A DNA stretch of 64,000 nucleotides, taken from NCBI GenBank assembly GCA_902766095.1, contig CACXCN010000055.1, positions 1-64,000 of the forward strand, given 5' to 3'. The notes under the pieces were generated by a model. The model made no database searches. It was not told the DNA's origin and saw only the letters and a list, made by a program, of their open reading frames with translations. Source of the DNA: an uncultured Selenomonas sp. (GTDB lineage: Bacteria > Bacillota > Negativicutes > Selenomonadales > Selenomonadaceae). A program made the translations under genes and the position numbers. Positions 20,448 through 29,777 of this stretch are shown here, one piece after another; position 1 is the first letter of the stretch; each line of letters opens with the position of its first letter.

Positions 20448-22109
20448 ATGAAAGGAGCAAAAGCGGTGGCGGCCTGCCTGCAGGAGCAGGGCGTCGACAC
20501 AGTATTTGGTTATCCGGGAGGCATGATTCTGCCGCTATATGATGCCTTTTACGATGACAAGGGCATCCGTCAGATACTCGTGACGCATGAGCAGAATGCA
20601 GCGCATGCAGCGGACGGCTATGCCCGCGTATCGGGCAAGGTCGGCGTGTGCATCGCCACATCGGGACCCGGGGCTACGAACCTCGTCACAGGGCTTGCGA
20701 CGGCCTTTATGGATTCCATCCCAGTGGTTGCCATCACGGGACAGGTCGATACATCTCTGCTGGGCAGCGATTCTTTCCAGGAGACAGACATCCTGGATGT
20801 CACGATGCCGGTCACGAAGCATAATTTCAAGGTCAAAGACGCCGACAAGCTCATCCCGAGCCTGCGGCGTGCTTTCGATATCGCCCGTAGCGGGCGGCCG
20901 GGGCCGGTGCTCGTCGACATCCCGCGCAATCTGTTCTTTGCTGACGTCGACTATACCCCGCAGAAGCCCACGCATCACGTCCCCGGCCAGCCGGATGCTG
21001 ATTTCCGGATCTGCGTGGCCGAGGCCGCCCGGGTCATAGCGGAGGCGGAGCGGCCGGTCGTCATCGTGGGTGGCGGCGTCATATCAGCCGGAGCCTCGCA
21101 GGAGGTCATCGAGTTCGTCGAGAAATTCCATCTGCCTGTAGCGCATACCTTGATGGGGCTCGGTGCCATACCAAGCTCTCATCCGCAGTCGCTCGGCTTC
21201 GCCGGCATGCATGGCACGAAGGCGGCCAACCATGCGATAGCGGAGGCGGATCTCGTCATAGCTATCGGCAGCCGCTTCGGCGACCGCCAGACGGGCAATC
21301 TCGATAAATACACCGCTCATACGAAATTCATCCACATCGATATCGATCCGGCCGAGATCGATAAGAACATCGGCAATTCGCTGGGACTGGCCGGGGATAT
21401 GAAGACCATACTCGCGCTGCTCATGCAGCACGATGGCGGCAGCAGGCATGAGGAATGGTGGCAGCGCATCGAAACGTGGAGCGAGGAGTATGACTATGAC
21501 TACTCCCAGAGTCGCCTGACCGTGCCCTGGGCCATGCATCAGATCGCCCAGCGCACCCGCGGCAAAGCTTATGCCTATGCCACGGACGTCGGCCAGCATC
21601 AGATGTGGGCTGCCCTGCACCTGCGGGTCGAGGAACCGCGCACCTGGCTGACCTCGGGCGGACTCGGTACGATGGGATTCGGTCTGCCGGCGGCCATGGG
21701 AGCACAGCTCTACTATGGTCCGAAGCGTCGCGTCATCCATGTAGCCGGTGACGGCGGCATAAAGATGACCGGCAACGAATACTACACGATCGCACGTCTG
21801 AACCTGCCGATTCTCTCGATCATCGTCAATAATACCAGCCTGGGCATGATTCGCCAGCTGCAGAAGGTCAACTACAACGAGCGCTACATCGCCTGTGAGT
21901 TCGACTACCAGATGGATTTCGTGGCCTACGTGCAGTCATTCGGCATAAAGGCCGAAGCCGTATCGACGCAGGAAGAATTCGCCGATGCCCTGCACAAAGC
22001 ACTGGCAGACACGACCCACCCCCGTGTGATAGTAATGAACGTCTGGCGCAGCTTCGTCGAACCGATGATAAAAGACGGAACGATAGACAAGTTCGTCGAG
22101 TTCAAATGA
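20448..22109 (+). CDS. ilvB: Acetolactate synthase, large (catalytic) subunit
   Basis: A ThDP- and FAD-dependent enzyme (553 residues) condensing pyruvate. The ThDP glutamate is in THEQNAAHAADGYAR, the ThDP/Mg motif is GDGGIKMTGNEYYTIARLNL, and the central FAD domain includes DPAEIDKNIGNS. It lies five genes away from its regulatory subunit. GGGGAGG precedes the ATG. Confidence 0.95.
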   Translation: MKGAKAVAACLQEQGVDTVFGYPGGMILPLYDAFYDDKGIRQILVTHEQNAAHAADGYARVSGKVGVCIATSGPGATNLVTGLATAFMDSIPVVAITGQVDTSLLGSDSFQETDILDVTMPVTKHNFKVKDADKLIPSLRRAFDIARSGRPGPVLVDIPRNLFFADVDYTPQKPTHHVPGQPDADFRICVAEAARVIAEAERPVVIVGGGVISAGASQEVIEFVEKFHLPVAHTLMGLGAIPSSHPQSLGFAGMHGTKAANHAIAEADLVIAIGSRFGDRQTGNLDKYTAHTKFIHIDIDPAEIDKNIGNSLGLAGDMKTILALLMQHDGGSRHEEWWQRIETWSEEYDYDYSQSRLTVPWAMHQIAQRTRGKAYAYATDVGQHQMWAALHLRVEEPRTWLTSGGLGTMGFGLPAAMGAQLYYGPKRRVIHVAGDGGIKMTGNEYYTIARLNLPILSIIVNNTSLGMIRQLQKVNYNERYIACEFDYQMDFVAYVQSFGIKAEAVSTQEEFADALHKALADTTHPRVIVMNVWRSFVEPMIKDGTIDKFVEFK

Positions 22110-22114
22110 AGAGA

Positions 22115-22153
22115 GCCTCACCCCGCATGAATAAAGGGGTGAGGCTTCTTTTT
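22115..22153 (+). terminator. Intrinsic terminator ending the ilv-leu operon
   Basis: GCCTCACCCC at 22115-22124 pairs perfectly with GGGGTGAGGC at 22136-22145, followed by TTCTTTTT. Confidence 0.92.
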
Positions 22154-22165
22154 GCCTGCCATATA

Positions 22166-22200
22166 TTGACGCTTCATCTATATGTACGTTATAATGTACG
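22166..22200 (+). promoter_or_regulatory. Promoter and TGTACG repeats of the yefM-yoeB pair
   Basis: TTGACG at 22166-22171 and TATAAT at 22190-22195 are 18 bases apart. TGTACG occurs at 22183-22188 and again at 22195-22200, flanking and overlapping the -10 box. YefM-YoeB complexes are known to autorepress through TGTACA-type sites, so these are the likely operator half-sites. Confidence 0.75.
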
Positions 22201-22216
22201 CATAGAGGTGATTGTA

Positions 22217-22465
22217 ATGCAGATTATGAATGCGACGAATTTCCGTCAGAATATGTATCACACGATCGAACAGACGGTGAAATACAATGAACCGGTGTGT
22301 ATTACAGGCAAGTCCGGGAATGCGGTTTTGCTGAGTGAGGAGGACTATAATGACCTCATAGCGACGATGGAACTGTGTGCGGTTCCGGGGATGCAGGAGA
22401 AAATCGTGACTGGTATGAATACAGCAGTTGACGAGTGCTTGTCTGAGGATGAGGTCAAGTGGTGA
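22217..22465 (+). CDS. yefM: YefM-type antitoxin
   Basis: An 82-residue Phd/YefM antitoxin (MNATNFRQNMYHTIEQTVKY, then VCITGKSGNAVLLSEEDYNDL). The ATG at 22217 follows AGAGGTG; the longer frame reads back through the ilvB terminator and is not real. The N-terminal half should bind the TGTACG operator and the acidic C-terminus should neutralise the toxin. Its stop overlaps the toxin start by one base. Confidence 0.9.
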   Translation: MQIMNATNFRQNMYHTIEQTVKYNEPVCITGKSGNAVLLSEEDYNDLIATMELCAVPGMQEKIVTGMNTAVDECLSEDEVKW

Positions 22466-22728
22466 TGTATCGGATCGTATATACCAAGGCAGCTGCGGCT
22501 GACATACCAAAGCTGAAGGCCGCCCATCTGGACAAGAAGGCGAAACAGCTCATCGAGGTGCTCAGAGAGAATCCATTTCAAAATCCACCGCGCTATGAGA
22601 AATTGCGTGGCAATCTGCTGGGAGCTTATTCAAGGCGTTTGAATATCCAGCATCGTCTGGTCTATCAGGTGCTGGAGGCCGAGCATGTCGTCAAGATTAT
22701 CAGTATGTGGACGCATTATGAGCGCTAG
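22465..22728 (+). CDS. yoeB: YoeB-type mRNA interferase toxin
   Basis: An 87-residue RelE-fold toxin of the Txe/YoeB family that cuts mRNA on the ribosome. The residues matching the E. coli YoeB active site are present: E45, R64 and the C-terminal H84-Y85 pair, so it appears active. The ATG at 22465 shares one base with the antitoxin stop, which ensures coupled translation. Confidence 0.92.
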   Translation: MYRIVYTKAAAADIPKLKAAHLDKKAKQLIEVLRENPFQNPPRYEKLRGNLLGAYSRRLNIQHRLVYQVLEAEHVVKIISMWTHYER

Positions 22729-22771
22729 CGCCAGCTCAGCAAGCTGTGCGCAGATATTCGACCAGCTATCC

Positions 22772-23215
22772 TCATTCTTCCGGATCGTCCTCTATGAATT
22801 TGCCGAGTACATAGAATGTCCCGTGGGCCTTGGCGTATAGCTTGCCGTCCGCGTCGGATATCTCGCATTCGCAGGTCATCGTGTGACGGCCGTTGTGCAG
22901 GACGCGGCCGCGGGCGATGAGGCGCGTCGTGAGTGGTACGGAGTGCATGAAGTCCATGCCGAGGTTTATCGTGACGACTTTTTTGTTCAGCGCGAGGCAG
23001 GCGGCGCCGCAGGCCGTATCGGCGAGCGTCATGAGCACGCCGCCGTGTATGATGCCGTAGAGGTTCGTGTGCTCGGCTTCGACCGTCAGCTCGAGCTGTA
23101 TCTTGCCACCGCTTACCGGTACATATTCTGCGTGTATGTATTCGAGGAAGGCATTCTTGTGATAAAATTCTATGATGTCTTGCTGCAATTCCGTCAAATT
23201 ATTTTCCTGATCCAT
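22772..23215 (-). CDS. PaaI-family hotdog thioesterase
   Basis: A 147-residue single-domain hotdog protein. The core HGGVLMTLADTACGAACLAL is the PaaI/YbgC-type acyl-CoA thioesterase motif, and FMHSVPLTTRLIARGRVLH follows as the strand region. GGAGG a few bases upstream selects the ATG at 23215 rather than 23272. The acyl-CoA substrate is unknown, and no pathway neighbours help. Confidence 0.85.
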   Translation of the reverse strand: MDQENNLTELQQDIIEFYHKNAFLEYIHAEYVPVSGGKIQLELTVEAEHTNLYGIIHGGVLMTLADTACGAACLALNKKVVTINLGMDFMHSVPLTTRLIARGRVLHNGRHTMTCECEISDADGKLYAKAHGTFYVLGKFIEDDPEE

Positions 23216-23325
23216 TCTTCTGCCTCCATGTAAAGAAAGGTTTTCTTTTATCTTAGCACAGAACGGTTTCATATGCTATAACTTGATATTGCCAGGACAT
23301 CATCAGTCTATGTCGGGGCAGGTGT

Positions 23326-23473
23326 TGATTGTAAGAAAGCATATAGAGTTGTGGCATAGCCTAGGGAGAACCTAAGCACATAGTACCGCGGCAGGTATGA
23401 TTCCTTCATTGCTCCATTCCGGAATCATGCCTGCCGCTGCTTTATGCACTGACGGGTATTTCGTTACAGCCCC
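23326..23473. repeat. Palindromic MITE-like repeat, copy B
   Basis: Same orientation as copy A. The arms are GCGGCAGGTATGATTCC at 23388-23404 and GGAATCATGCCTGCCGC at 23421-23437 with a longer loop. Relative to copy A one arm pair changed G-C to A-T on both sides, and one C to T leaves a G-T pair. The right terminal repeat TTTCGTTACAGCCCC (23459-23473) is intact; the left end is degraded. Confidence 0.85.
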
Positions 23474-23490
23474 GCTTTATATAAGTCAGG

Positions 23491-26145
23491 TTATTGTTTG
23501 ATGGCGTGGATGTCATCGAGGTAGAAGTGGGAATCGACGGCGTCATCACCGATGGCGTTGCAGTAGATGGCAAAGTGCTGCAGGCGCTCAGGGTGGAATG
23601 TGCCGCCGTTCTTGCCGACGAATTTGCTGAAAGGCAGTACGACGAGCTGCGGCGTGGTCTCTTTGGCGAGGTCGGTGAGATTTACCTCGAAATCCTCACC
23701 GTCGGAGTTCATCTGGATGATGAAGCGCTGGCCTTTGCCATCCGGTTTGAACCAGAAGGAGACGGCGTCGTAGGCGCCCCAGTTGACGCCCATGCTCTTG
23801 ATGATGCCAGCCCAGCCGCCCTTCACGATACTGTAGTGGAAATCGAGGCCCTGCGTCCCCTGGCTGTGCTCGTCTGTCTTGCCGGCGAGCGAGGCCTGGA
23901 TGGAGCAGCCCGGCCCGCAGTTCGTGGAGTAGGCATCGCGCAGGAGCTCGTTGTCGCCGTAATAGCTCTCGAAATCGTCGACGACGGGCAGCGGTGCCTT
24001 CGTCTTCGGCATGTTGTAGAAGACGCGCAGGCTGTCTACGGGCTTGCCATCCAGCAGGAATTCGATGTTGCCGACGGTCTTGCCGATCTTGCTGAGGGCA
24101 TCCGCAGTTATATCGGTTGTAAAGATGCCGTTCGCACCCTTTGCGGCGGGAGCCTTCGCTATGACTTTCCCGCTGGCATCCGTGAACTGGAATCCGGCAT
24201 CTTTATAGCTGCCGGCAGCTTTAGCGCGGACTTCTGTCGGCGCGGTGAGGCGTGCGTTCGAGCTCGGCGCGAGCAGGTAGCCATAGGTTTCGGCCGCAGG
24301 CGCTGCCTTTATTTCCAGTTTCTGCCAGGCCGGCATCTGGCTTGCGAAGATGGAGCGCGGGTCGTTGTAGAAGCGCGTGAAGCCGTCGACCATCTCATGG
24401 CCACGCTTCTTGTCGACCATATAGGGCTGGTCGAAGACATCGGCGTTGAAGTTCGACCAGGTGGAGAAATACGGATATTTGCGCGTGGAGAAGAGGCCGA
24501 GAGCCTCGGTGAGCCAGTCGGGGCGCTGCATGCCCGTGCGGCCGAGTGTGTCCTTGCCGCAGAGGATGCCGGTCTCCGGTACGGTCGTGAGTTTGTGGTG
24601 CTTTTCTGCGAAAGCCTGCACGACGTCGAGCGTCTGGCCGAAGTTCTCCATCCAGTTGTCTTTCTTTTGCGGTTTTTCATGGTACATATCGACGCCCGGC
24701 ACATCGATGAAGGCATCGCCCGGATAGCGCGTGAGGTACTCGTCCTCGCTTGGAATCGGGCCGTTCGGCGAGTAGACGTAGAGGAAGTTGTGCACGCCCT
24801 TTACATCGCGCAGGTATTCCTCCGTGTAGCGGTAAAGGTTCTTGAATTCGCTCGCGGAGCAGTGGGCGGCACCCCACCAGAACCAGCTGCCGTTGTTCTC
24901 GTGGAAGGGGCGGAAGAGGACCGGGATGTTGTCTTTCTGCAATGCCAGTGCATAGGCAGCGATTTTGTCGAGATAGGCGTTATAGACTTCGTTCAGATCG
25001 CCGCCGGGCATCACGCGCTGGACGACATTGCCATCGGTCACGACGGAGGTGAAACCGGAGAAGTCGTATTCACCGCCGATCTTGCCTTTTTTCGCAACGT
25101 CAGCGAAGTTCGGCATATGCGCGGAGAGCGAGATGATGGCGCCCTTCTTCGCTGCATCTTTGCTGAGGGAGACGGCGCGGTCGATGGCTGCCTGTCCTGT
25201 GACCGGAGGCAGGGCACCCGAGGCCGGTTTGTGGTTCTGGTACTCGGTGTCGTTCCCCGCGAGTGTCATCGCGTCTATGGGGATGAGGGCCGGGTAGTCT
25301 TTGACCATGCCGTAGGTATCGGAGCCTGTTGGTCCCGCATGCATCAGCAGGTCGTTCATGTGGCCGTAGAGTACATAGTCGGAGTCGGCGACGCCAGTGA
25401 GGAAGGCGTAGAGGCTGGCGGCTGCTGGTATCGCCTTTGCATCGGTGAGGACGACCGCAGAGGGGATCGTCAGGGACTTCAGATCCAGCTTATGCTGTTT
25501 CTCTGGTTTTACGTTGCGTGTCACATAGCCATCATCATAAGACAGGGTGATATCATCGACGCACAGTGAGCCGTAATAGTCAGACCCGGAACTGACGAGG
25601 TTCGTTTCCAGGAAGACGATGGGGGCTTCCGGCGTATCGAACGGGACGTTGACATGGACTTTGTTGAAGCCGTTTTTGTCGGCCACAGCTGTCTTTGTGT
25701 CGATGTCCTTTATGGCTTGTACTTCCTTGCCGTCTTTCGTCTTCATGTATATTTTCGTTTTGAAGCTGCCTGTCGTCATCTGGGACGGCTGATAGTAGAA
25801 GTCGAAAGAGATGCGGTTGCTCTGGCCCAGATCGAGCGGATGTTCCTCCGTCACGCTTGATTGTCCGAGCTTGACCTCGCTCCAGTCACGGTCTTTGACG
25901 GGGCGGAAATCCACTTTTGCCGCCAGGGCACCGCCGCCGACTTCTTTCGTGTATTCGACGGTTGGCTTGCCTTTGTAGGACCATTTGCCGTCGTATTGCC
26001 AGTTTTCGGCATCTTTGCTGAAAGACCATTTCATTGTCGCCGGTGCGTTCTGGCTGGGGGCTGCTCCTGCCGGCAGCGGGATGGAAAGCAGGAAGGAAAC
26101 AGACAGCGCCAGGGGGAGTGTTCGCCGTAGCATAGAATTGTTCAT
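23491..26145 (-). CDS. Secreted GH26 beta-mannanase, multimodular
   Basis: An 884-residue exported glycoside hydrolase of family 26, probably endo-beta-1,4-mannanase. Residues 1-29 are a signal peptide ending AGA-AP. Residues about 32-205 form a carbohydrate-binding-like beta-sandwich. The GH26 domain covers about 225-590, with the acid/base E416 in FRPFHENNGSWFWWG and the nucleophile E524 in TVPETG. Residues about 610-705 look Ig-like. Residues about 710-884 (DDFESYYGDNELLRDAYS to the end) look like a second binding module. No sortase, SLH or dockerin motif is seen, so it may be periplasmic or released. GGAGG ten bases upstream supports the ATG at 26145. Exact substrate (mannan, glucomannan) is inference. 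Confidence 0.88.
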   Translation of the reverse strand: MNNSMLRRTLPLALSVSFLLSIPLPAGAAPSQNAPATMKWSFSKDAENWQYDGKWSYKGKPTVEYTKEVGGGALAAKVDFRPVKDRDWSEVKLGQSSVTEEHPLDLGQSNRISFDFYYQPSQMTTGSFKTKIYMKTKDGKEVQAIKDIDTKTAVADKNGFNKVHVNVPFDTPEAPIVFLETNLVSSGSDYYGSLCVDDITLSYDDGYVTRNVKPEKQHKLDLKSLTIPSAVVLTDAKAIPAAASLYAFLTGVADSDYVLYGHMNDLLMHAGPTGSDTYGMVKDYPALIPIDAMTLAGNDTEYQNHKPASGALPPVTGQAAIDRAVSLSKDAAKKGAIISLSAHMPNFADVAKKGKIGGEYDFSGFTSVVTDGNVVQRVMPGGDLNEVYNAYLDKIAAYALALQKDNIPVLFRPFHENNGSWFWWGAAHCSASEFKNLYRYTEEYLRDVKGVHNFLYVYSPNGPIPSEDEYLTRYPGDAFIDVPGVDMYHEKPQKKDNWMENFGQTLDVVQAFAEKHHKLTTVPETGILCGKDTLGRTGMQRPDWLTEALGLFSTRKYPYFSTWSNFNADVFDQPYMVDKKRGHEMVDGFTRFYNDPRSIFASQMPAWQKLEIKAAPAAETYGYLLAPSSNARLTAPTEVRAKAAGSYKDAGFQFTDASGKVIAKAPAAKGANGIFTTDITADALSKIGKTVGNIEFLLDGKPVDSLRVFYNMPKTKAPLPVVDDFESYYGDNELLRDAYSTNCGPGCSIQASLAGKTDEHSQGTQGLDFHYSIVKGGWAGIIKSMGVNWGAYDAVSFWFKPDGKGQRFIIQMNSDGEDFEVNLTDLAKETTPQLVVLPFSKFVGKNGGTFHPERLQHFAIYCNAIGDDAVDSHFYLDDIHAIKQ

Positions 26146-26205
26146 GAAAAGCTCAGCCTCCAATTACACATAATTATTTTTTTTATAAGACATATCTTTA
26201 TAGAT

Positions 26206-26234
26206 ATCCTACACGATAAAACAAGTGAAGTCAA
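26206..26234 (-). promoter_or_regulatory. Promoter of the mannanase gene
   Basis: On the minus strand TTGACT (26234-26229) and TAGGAT (26211-26206) are 17 bases apart, about 60 bases before the mannanase start. Confidence 0.6.
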
Positions 26235-26364
26235 TAGGGAATATTGCCTTTATATCGCTATGCCTGCAGTAGCGTGAGGCGATGATTTTATTTATGAAAA
26301 ATTAGCGTATATGTGGTATACTATCCTGTAGTGCTGTGACTCAAAGAATGTGGAGGTGGACTTT

Positions 26365-27252
26365 TTGTCTGCAAAAAAGAGGATACGCAAGGGAATCATA
26401 CTGGCTGGCGGATCGGGAACGCGGCTGTACCCTTTGACGAAAGTCGTTTCAAAGCAACTGATGCCGATCTATGACAAGCCGATGATCTATTATCCGCTGT
26501 CGACGCTCATGCTGGCCGGCATAACCGATATACTCATCATAACGACGCCGCAGGATTCGGAGCTGTTCGCGCGTCTGCTGGGAGACGGCAGCCAGCTCGG
26601 GATATCCATATCCTACGCGGTGCAGCCGAGCCCGGACGGCCTCGCGCAGGCATTCCTCATCGGTGAGGAATTCATCGCGGGGGAGGGCTGTGCGCTCGTA
26701 CTGGGCGATAATATATTCTATGGTTCGGATCTCGCGCAGTCGCTGCAGCGGGCTGCAACCCATACGGATGGTGCGACCGTATTTGCTTACTACGTAGCAG
26801 ATCCGGAGCGCTACGGCGTCGTGGAGTTCGATAAGACGGGCAAGGCACTGTCCCTCGAGGAGAAACCGGTCCAGCCGCGGTCGAACTATGCGGTGACGGG
26901 ACTGTATTTCTATGATGACCAGATCGTGGATATCGCGAAGACGATCAAGCCCTCCGCCCGCGGCGAGCTGGAGATAACGGACGTGAACAAAGTCTATCTG
27001 GAGCAGGGGAAGCTCTCGGTGGAGAAGATGCGGCGCGGCTATGCCTGGCTTGATACGGGCACGCATGAATCGCTGCTGGCCGCAGCCGGTTTCGTGGCTA
27101 CGATACAGGCCCGCCAGGGACTGAAGATCGCCTGCATCGAGGAGATCGCCTATCGCATGGGCCTCATCGATGCCGAGCAGGTACTGCGTCTGGCGCAGCC
27201 GCTCGCGAAGAATGAGTATGGCAAATATCTGCAGCGTCTTGTGCAGGAATGA
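26365..27252 (+). CDS. rfbA: Glucose-1-phosphate thymidylyltransferase
   Basis: Makes dTDP-glucose from glucose-1-phosphate and dTTP (295 residues). The nucleotide-binding signature [20 protein letters not shown] and the block [18 protein letters not shown] are diagnostic. GGAGGTGG is followed by TTG at 26365, taken as start; a GTG at 26350 overlaps the ribosome site. It is the first gene of an rfbA-rfbC-rfbB operon for dTDP-rhamnose. Confidence 0.94.
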   Translation: MSAKKRIRKGIILAGGSGTRLYPLTKVVSKQLMPIYDKPMIYYPLSTLMLAGITDILIITTPQDSELFARLLGDGSQLGISISYAVQPSPDGLAQAFLIGEEFIAGEGCALVLGDNIFYGSDLAQSLQRAATHTDGATVFAYYVADPERYGVVEFDKTGKALSLEEKPVQPRSNYAVTGLYFYDDQIVDIAKTIKPSARGELEITDVNKVYLEQGKLSVEKMRRGYAWLDTGTHESLLAAAGFVATIQARQGLKIACIEEIAYRMGLIDAEQVLRLAQPLAKNEYGKYLQRLVQE

Positions 27253-27272
27253 TATATAGAAGGGGTAAATGA

Positions 27273-27839
27273 ATGAAAGCAACAGAAACGAAACTGAAGG
27301 GTGTATATGTCGTTGAGCCGCAGGTCTTCGGCGATGCGCGTGGCTGGTTCATGGAGAGCTGGTCGCAGCGCAAGCTGGATGAGGCCGGCATCAAGGTCAA
27401 TTTCGTGCAGGACAATCAGTCGTATTCGGCGCAGAAAGGCACGCTGCGCGGCCTCCACTATCAGCTGAATCCGATGTGCCAGGCGAAGCTGCTGCGGGCG
27501 ACGCGCGGTGCCATCTTCGATGTGGCGGTGGATATACGCCAGGGCTCGCCGCAGTTCGGCCAGTGGGTAGGTGTCGAGCTCTCGGCGGAAAATAAGAAGC
27601 AGCTCTTTATCCCGCGGGGCTTCGCCCATGGCTTCATCACGCTGACGGATGATGTCGAGGTCCAGTACAAGGCGGATAACTACTATGCGCCGGAGTGCGA
27701 CGGCAACATCCGCTGGGATGACCCGGAGATCGGCGTCGAGTGGCCGCTGCAGCCGGTCATCCTTTCGGATAAGGACCAGAAGGCACCGAGCCTCAAAGAG
27801 CGTGTGCGGGACAGCCTGAATTTCGTGTACGGCAAGTAA
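27273..27839 (+). CDS. rfbC: dTDP-4-dehydrorhamnose 3,5-epimerase
   Basis: A cupin-fold epimerase (188 residues). The catalytic His is in LRGLHYQLNPMCQAKLLRA and the later family block is FIPRGFAHGFITLTDDVEVQ. AGAAGGGG lies upstream of the ATG. It sits 20 bases after rfbA. Confidence 0.95.
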   Translation: MKATETKLKGVYVVEPQVFGDARGWFMESWSQRKLDEAGIKVNFVQDNQSYSAQKGTLRGLHYQLNPMCQAKLLRATRGAIFDVAVDIRQGSPQFGQWVGVELSAENKKQLFIPRGFAHGFITLTDDVEVQYKADNYYAPECDGNIRWDDPEIGVEWPLQPVILSDKDQKAPSLKERVRDSLNFVYGK

Positions 27840-27874
27840 GACGGGCAGTATCAGGAGACAAAGGGGGTAAATAC

Positions 27875-28918
27875 ATGAATATAGTGGTTACCGGCGGGGC
27901 CGGCTTCATAGGATCGAATTTTGTCTATTATATGCTCGAGCATCGCCCGGAGGACAGGATCATATGCTTTGATAAGCTGACCTATGCGGGCAATATGGAG
28001 ACGCTGCATGATGCCCTGCAGAACAAGAAATTCAAATTCGTCAAGGGCGATATCGCGGACCGCAAGGCGGTCTATCGCCTGTTCGAGGTGGAGAAGCCGG
28101 ATATCGTCGTCAATTTCGCAGCCGAATCACATGTCGACCGCTCGATAGAGAATCCGGAGATATTCCTGCAGACGAATGTCATCGGCACGAGCGTGCTGCT
28201 GGATGCCTGCCGCAAATACGGCATCGACCGCTATCACCAGGTCTCGACGGATGAGGTTTATGGCGATCTGCCGCTCGACCGGCCGGATCTTTTCTTCACG
28301 GAGGAGACGAATCTCCATACCTCGAGCCCTTATTCGGCATCGAAGGCTTCAGCCGATTTGCTCGTGATGGCGTATCATCGCACGTACAAGGTTCCCACGA
28401 CCATATCGCGCTGCTCGAACAACTACGGCCCGTATCATTTCCCGGAGAAGCTCATTCCGCTGATGATCATCAACGCGCTGAACGACAAGCCGCTGCCGGT
28501 CTATGGCGACGGTCTCAATGTGCGCGACTGGCTGTACGTCGAGGATCACTGCGCGGCGATCAACCTCATCCTCGAGAAAGGCAAAGTCGGCGAGGTCTAC
28601 AATATCGGCGGTCACAACGAGCGCCGCAACATCGATATCGTGAAGATGATCCTGAAGGAACTCGGCAAGCCGGAGAGCCTCATCGAGCATGTCGCCGACC
28701 GCAAGGGACACGACCGTCGCTATGCCATCGACCCGACGAAGATCCGCACAGATCTCGGCTGGGAGCCGACCATCCATCCGGAGCAGGGGATACCGCTGAC
28801 AGTGAAATGGTACCTCGAGCATCGCGACTGGTGGGAGCATATCATCAGCGGCGACTATCAGAACTACTATGAACGCATGTACGGACATCGTGCGACTCTC
28901 GAGTATTCCAATCTCTGA
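27875..28918 (+). CDS. rfbB: dTDP-glucose 4,6-dehydratase
   Basis: An extended SDR enzyme (347 residues) that makes dTDP-4-keto-6-deoxyglucose. The NAD motif is TGGAGFIGSNFV, the YxxxK motif is in SPYSASKAS, and the STDEVYGDL catalytic block is intact. No dTDP-4-dehydrorhamnose reductase (rfbD) follows, so either it lies elsewhere or another 6-deoxysugar is the product. Confidence 0.95.
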   Translation: MNIVVTGGAGFIGSNFVYYMLEHRPEDRIICFDKLTYAGNMETLHDALQNKKFKFVKGDIADRKAVYRLFEVEKPDIVVNFAAESHVDRSIENPEIFLQTNVIGTSVLLDACRKYGIDRYHQVSTDEVYGDLPLDRPDLFFTEETNLHTSSPYSASKASADLLVMAYHRTYKVPTTISRCSNNYGPYHFPEKLIPLMIINALNDKPLPVYGDGLNVRDWLYVEDHCAAINLILEKGKVGEVYNIGGHNERRNIDIVKMILKELGKPESLIEHVADRKGHDRRYAIDPTKIRTDLGWEPTIHPEQGIPLTVKWYLEHRDWWEHIISGDYQNYYERMYGHRATLEYSNL

Positions 28919-28955
28919 GCATTATCAGGAAATCGGGAGAATTAAATAGCTGTTG

Positions 28956-28990
28956 AATCCTGTCCAGGGCTTGTACCGGGCAGGATTTTT
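28956..28990 (+). terminator. Intrinsic terminator after rfbB
   Basis: AATCCTGTCC at 28956-28965 pairs with GGGCAGGATT (one G-T pair), followed by TTTTT to 28990. Confidence 0.88.
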
Positions 28991-29052
28991 CGCTACAATA
29001 GGTTGTATGATACGATATTTTGTGCAATAATATACAGAAACGGTGAAATAGT

Positions 29053-29691
29053 ATGCGTGTTACGAAGGCAGTAAGGCAGAAGCAGATCGCGATATTGGCC
29101 GAGGTGTATGCAGGAGCGAAGCCTGCCCTGCAATTTAAAAATGCATTCGAGCTGCTTATCGCCGTCGTACTCTCGGCCCAATGCACGGACAAGCGGGTCA
29201 ATGTAGTGACCGAGCGCCTGTTCAAGGTCGCAGATACGCCGGCGGATATGGCTGCTCTCGGACTCGAGCGGCTTGAGGAGCTTATCCATGATTGCGGTCT
29301 CTTTCATAACAAGGCCAAGAATATCCTGGCCGCCTGTCAGATTCTGTGCCGCGACTATGGCGGCGAGGTACCGGGAGATTTCGATGCGTTGCTGAAGCTG
29401 CCCGGCGTCGGACGCAAAACGGCGAATGTCGTGCTGAGTCTCGGCTTCGGCGTGCCGGCCATCGCTGTCGATACGCATGTGTTCCGGGTGGCGAACCGCC
29501 TGCAGCTCGCTCCGGGCAGCACGCCGCTCGAGGTGGAAAAAGGCTTGCAGAAAGTCATTCCGCGCGACCAGTGGTCCGCAGCACATCACTGGCTGATCTG
29601 GCATGGCCGCAGGATCTGCCGGGCGCGGCGCCCGCTCTGCGCGGAGTGTCCGCTGCAGGCCGTTTGTCCGAGTGCCTTTGCTGACAGCTGA
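29053..29691 (+). CDS. nth: Endonuclease III
   Basis: A DNA glycosylase/AP lyase for oxidised pyrimidines (212 residues). The helix-hairpin-helix with catalytic Lys is in LPGVGRKTANVVLSLGF. The catalytic Asp is in VDTHVFRV. The four-cysteine [4Fe-4S] loop is present at the C-terminus (CRARRPLCAECPLQAVC). No other repair gene adjoins it. Confidence 0.95.
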   Translation: MRVTKAVRQKQIAILAEVYAGAKPALQFKNAFELLIAVVLSAQCTDKRVNVVTERLFKVADTPADMAALGLERLEELIHDCGLFHNKAKNILAACQILCRDYGGEVPGDFDALLKLPGVGRKTANVVLSLGFGVPAIAVDTHVFRVANRLQLAPGSTPLEVEKGLQKVIPRDQWSAAHHWLIWHGRRICRARRPLCAECPLQAVCPSAFADS

Positions 29692-29777
29692 TGCATGGAC
29701 AGCGGCGCCTCGCGATTGATTTCACCGGACGTTCTCCGGCCCCGGCTGGGCTGGGATTGTATATTGGAGATGTAGAT

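Noticed and set aside
22106-22216. Extended N-terminus for the YefM antitoxin
   Set aside because: The extension translates the ilvB terminator and the promoter, and the ATG at 22217 has its own ribosome site.
23494-25569. 691-residue plus-strand frame over the mannanase gene
   Set aside because: Val/Glu/Asp-rich antisense product. The minus-strand protein has a signal peptide and GH26 catalytic motifs.
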